A stretch of 14,151 nucleotides of DNA from Actinomycetota bacterium. Its GTDB lineage: Bacteria > Actinomycetota > Actinomycetes > Streptosporangiales > Streptosporangiaceae. Where the stretch lies: assembly GCA_003168295.1 (NCBI GenBank), contig PMST01000703.1, positions 26,888-41,038 on the forward strand, in the 5' to 3' direction. Shown here one piece after another: positions 12,354 through 14,151 of this stretch. Each line of letters starts with the position of its first letter. Positions within the stretch are counted from its first letter, which is position 1. The position numbers were made by a program, and so were the translations under genes. The notes under the pieces are model-generated. The model did no database searches. It saw nothing but the letters and a program-made list of their open reading frames with translations, and was not told where the DNA came from.

Positions 12354-14151
12354 GTGAGCATGGGGGATGCGTTGACATCGCGGCGGAATGTGCTGGTGGG
12401 TTATTTCATCTGGATGGCGTTGCTCATCGCGGTGTACTTCGGGCGGCCGGGCGTGCGGACCGAGGCGTGGGGCCTGATCGGGCTGACCGGGGTGCTGGCC
12501 ATCGTGGCCGGGGTGGTCATCAACCGGCCTGCCCGTAGGACGCCGTGGCTGCTGCTGGCCGCCGCGAACCTGAGCTTCGCCGTTGGCCAGGTCAGCTTCC
12601 TGGTCCTGACCGAGATCGTGAAGGTGACGGTTCCGTTTCCGTCCTTCACGGACGGTTTCTTCCTGGCGCAGTATCCGCTGGCCGCTGTGGGTTTGCTGAT
12701 CTTTATCTGGTGGCGTACCCCGGACCGGGACCGGCGCAGCCTGATCGATGCGCTGACCCTGACCGTCGGGCTGGCGCTGTTGTCCTGGATCTACCTGATC
12801 CTTCCGTATGTACATAACCCCGCGCTGTCGTGGCTGCAGAAAAGCGTCGCGGTCGGCTATCCGCTCGGCGATGTGCTTCTCCTGGCCATGATCGCCCGGC
12901 TGATCGTGCCCGGGACGGCGCGGACCAGGTCCGTCCAGTTGCTGATCCTCGGCACCGTCGGGATGCTGTGCTCCGATGTGTCGTTCGGCGCGATCCAGCT
13001 GTACGGGACGTTTCACAACGGCACAGTGGTCGACCTGGGCTGGGCGGTCATCTACCTCGCCTGGGGGGCGGCCGCCCTGCACCCGAGCATGGTTGAGCTC
13101 ACCCAGCCGGTGGCCCGGCTGCCGGCCGTGACCTCGCCGTTCCGGCTGACCGTGCTGATGCTCGCGTCGCTGATCGCCCCGGTCGTGTTGTTCATCCAGT
13201 CGGTCACCGGCCGCAACCACGACGACGGCGTGATCGCGGTGTTCTCCGCCGTGCTGTACCTGCTGGTGCTCTCGCGGCTGTGGGACGTGGCGGCCTCGCA
13301 CCGCCGCGCCCTGAGCCGGGAGCGCGCCGTCCGGGTGGCGGGCGCCGCCCTGGCCTCGGCGGTGACCGTGCCGGAGGCCGCCGCCACGGTCAGGGATGCG
13401 GCGGTCGCCCTGATCGACCCGGGCTCGCCGCGCGAGGCCCTGCTCGTGGTGCGCCACGACGGTGCGCTCCGCGCCGTGGCCAGCGGGTCCGCTGATTCGC
13501 TGCGGCTGGATCAGCTGGCCGGGCTGATCGAGACGTGCGTGCCGCTGCTGACCGGGTCGCAGCCGCTTTTCCTGCCCGCGGCCAGGCTCGGCGCCCAGGC
13601 GGGCGTGCTGCTCCCCGGCTGTGACGGGATGTTGCTGTGCCCGGTCACGCTCGACGACCGGCCGTCCGGTGATCCGCTGATCGCGGTGCTCGCGGTGTTC
13701 GGTGGGCAGCGGACGCTGGCGGATTTGTCGGCGACGCTGGAGATCCTGGCGCAGCAGGCCGCCCTGGCGGTGGAGCGGGTCATGCTGAGTGAGGAGGTCA
13801 TCCGGCGGGGCAGCGAGGCGTATTTCCGGACCCTGGTGCAGGACACCTCGGACGCCATCTTGATCATCGCCGACGACGGGATGGTCCGGTACGCGACCCC
13901 GTCCGCCGCGAGCATCTTCGGCAACGTCATCGTGGAGGGCGTCCATCTCTGGGACCTGGTCGCCGACGGGGAGCGGGAGGACCTGGTGCGCGCGCTGGCG
14001 CGGATGCGGGAGCACGCGGGCCGCCGGTCGTATTACGAGGAGATGCGGATCACCCGCCGGGACGGGGTCAGCGTCCGGGTTCAGGTCCGGTGCAGTGACT
14101 TGCGGAGGGAGAACACGGTCGGGGGGCTCGTGCTGACGTTGCGGGATGTGA
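12354..14151 (+). CDS. Membrane-anchored GAF-PAS signalling protein, 3'-truncated by window edge
   Basis: Frame open to the last base; 599 residues are seen. GTG 12354 has GGAG seven bases upstream. ATG 12360 and the in-frame ATG 12300 (with GGGGGA very close) are alternatives. About ten hydrophobic helices fill the first 330 residues, for example VLVGYFIWMALLIAVYF near 13-29, a pair around DALTLTVGLALLSWIYLILP, and VIAVFSAVLYLLVLSRLW as the last. A linker (SRERAVRVAGAALASAV) and a GAF-like domain follow, up to ILAQQAALAVERV. A PAS domain then starts at YFRTLVQDTSDAILIIADDG and ends with GGLVLTLRDV at the window edge. In actinomycetes this order usually continues into GGDEF and EAL domains (cyclic-di-GMP turnover), less often a kinase or PP2C phosphatase; the output domain lies outside. 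It is divergent from the NRPS operon and might sense envelope or product state. Confidence 0.85.
   Translation, partial: MSMGDALTSRRNVLVGYFIWMALLIAVYFGRPGVRTEAWGLIGLTGVLAIVAGVVINRPARRTPWLLLAAANLSFAVGQVSFLVLTEIVKVTVPFPSFTDGFFLAQYPLAAVGLLIFIWWRTPDRDRRSLIDALTLTVGLALLSWIYLILPYVHNPALSWLQKSVAVGYPLGDVLLLAMIARLIVPGTARTRSVQLLILGTVGMLCSDVSFGAIQLYGTFHNGTVVDLGWAVIYLAWGAAALHPSMVELTQPVARLPAVTSPFRLTVLMLASLIAPVVLFIQSVTGRNHDDGVIAVFSAVLYLLVLSRLWDVAASHRRALSRERAVRVAGAALASAVTVPEAAATVRDAAVALIDPGSPREALLVVRHDGALRAVASGSADSLRLDQLAGLIETCVPLLTGSQPLFLPAARLGAQAGVLLPGCDGMLLCPVTLDDRPSGDPLIAVLAVFGGQRTLADLSATLEILAQQAALAVERVMLSEEVIRRGSEAYFRTLVQDTSDAILIIADDGMVRYATPSAASIFGNVIVEGVHLWDLVADGEREDLVRALARMREHAGRRSYYEEMRITRRDGVSVRVQVRCSDLRRENTVGGLVLTLRDV

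Noticed and set aside
12306..14015. Open frame of 569 codons on the minus strand
   Set aside because: Mirror of the codon bias in the plus-strand signalling gene; its translation is Arg/Gln/His/Pro-rich low complexity with no domain, while the plus strand shows helices, GAF and PAS.
1..14151. Mobile elements, CRISPR arrays, toxin-antitoxin pairs
   Set aside because: No transposase, integrase, regularly spaced repeats or typical small paired genes were found on either strand.

Overview
This is high-GC actinobacterial DNA. Codon third positions are dominated by G and C, and GTG/TTG starts are common. Family content (SelO, DUF899/ArsR/SRPBCC, a stand-alone Clp N-domain protein, PadR, an A-T-R NRPS) fits a filamentous actinomycete. 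The genus cannot be fixed from sequence alone. I see no tRNA, rRNA, CRISPR array, transposase or integrase.

Layout. (1) Bases 3-1106 (+) are the 3' three-quarters of a SelO pseudokinase/AMPylator, closed by a strong AT-cored stem-loop that faces a convergent gene. (2) Bases 1293-2877 (-) hold an uncharacterised four-helix membrane protein and a stand-alone double Clp N-domain protein. (3) Bases 3005-4585 (-) form a tight three-gene operon, SRPBCC > ArsR > DUF899. It has a readable promoter, and a direct repeat over the -35 box looks like the ArsR operator. (4) Bases 4750-5684 (-) hold a PadR regulator followed by a small internally duplicated membrane protein. A signal-less solute-binding-fold protein (5764-6483, +) is divergent from PadR, and a small palindrome lies at the PadR promoter. 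(5) Bases 6585-8084 (+) encode an archaeal/eukaryotic-type prolyl-tRNA synthetase. (6) Converging on it, and overlapping it by 27 bp, is a two-gene minus-strand operon: an adenylation-thiolation-reductase (A-T-R) NRPS (11830-8765) whose end overlaps the start of a leucyl/phenylalanyl-tRNA-protein transferase homologue (Aat; 8852-8058). (7) An AT-rich divergent intergenic region (11831-12353) leads to a 5' fragment of a ten-helix GAF-PAS membrane signalling protein that runs off the window.

The most interesting unit is region 6 with its tRNA-synthetase neighbour. An A domain with two extra acidic pocket residues would load a basic amino acid on the carrier domain. Aat enzymes join Leu/Phe from aminoacyl-tRNA to N-terminal Arg/Lys. 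The reductase domain releases aldehydes. Together they read as a tRNA-dependent, condensation-domain-free route to a short leupeptin-like peptide aldehyde. A related Aat+NRPS system was, as I recall, proposed in Streptomyces lividans 66. Complications visible here are loss of the catalytic A10 lysine (Thr), no ordinary start codon at the A-domain N terminus, an Asp in place of the usual Glu in the Aat GESMF motif, and an atypical zinc site in the ProRS. These leave open whether the system is divergent or decaying.
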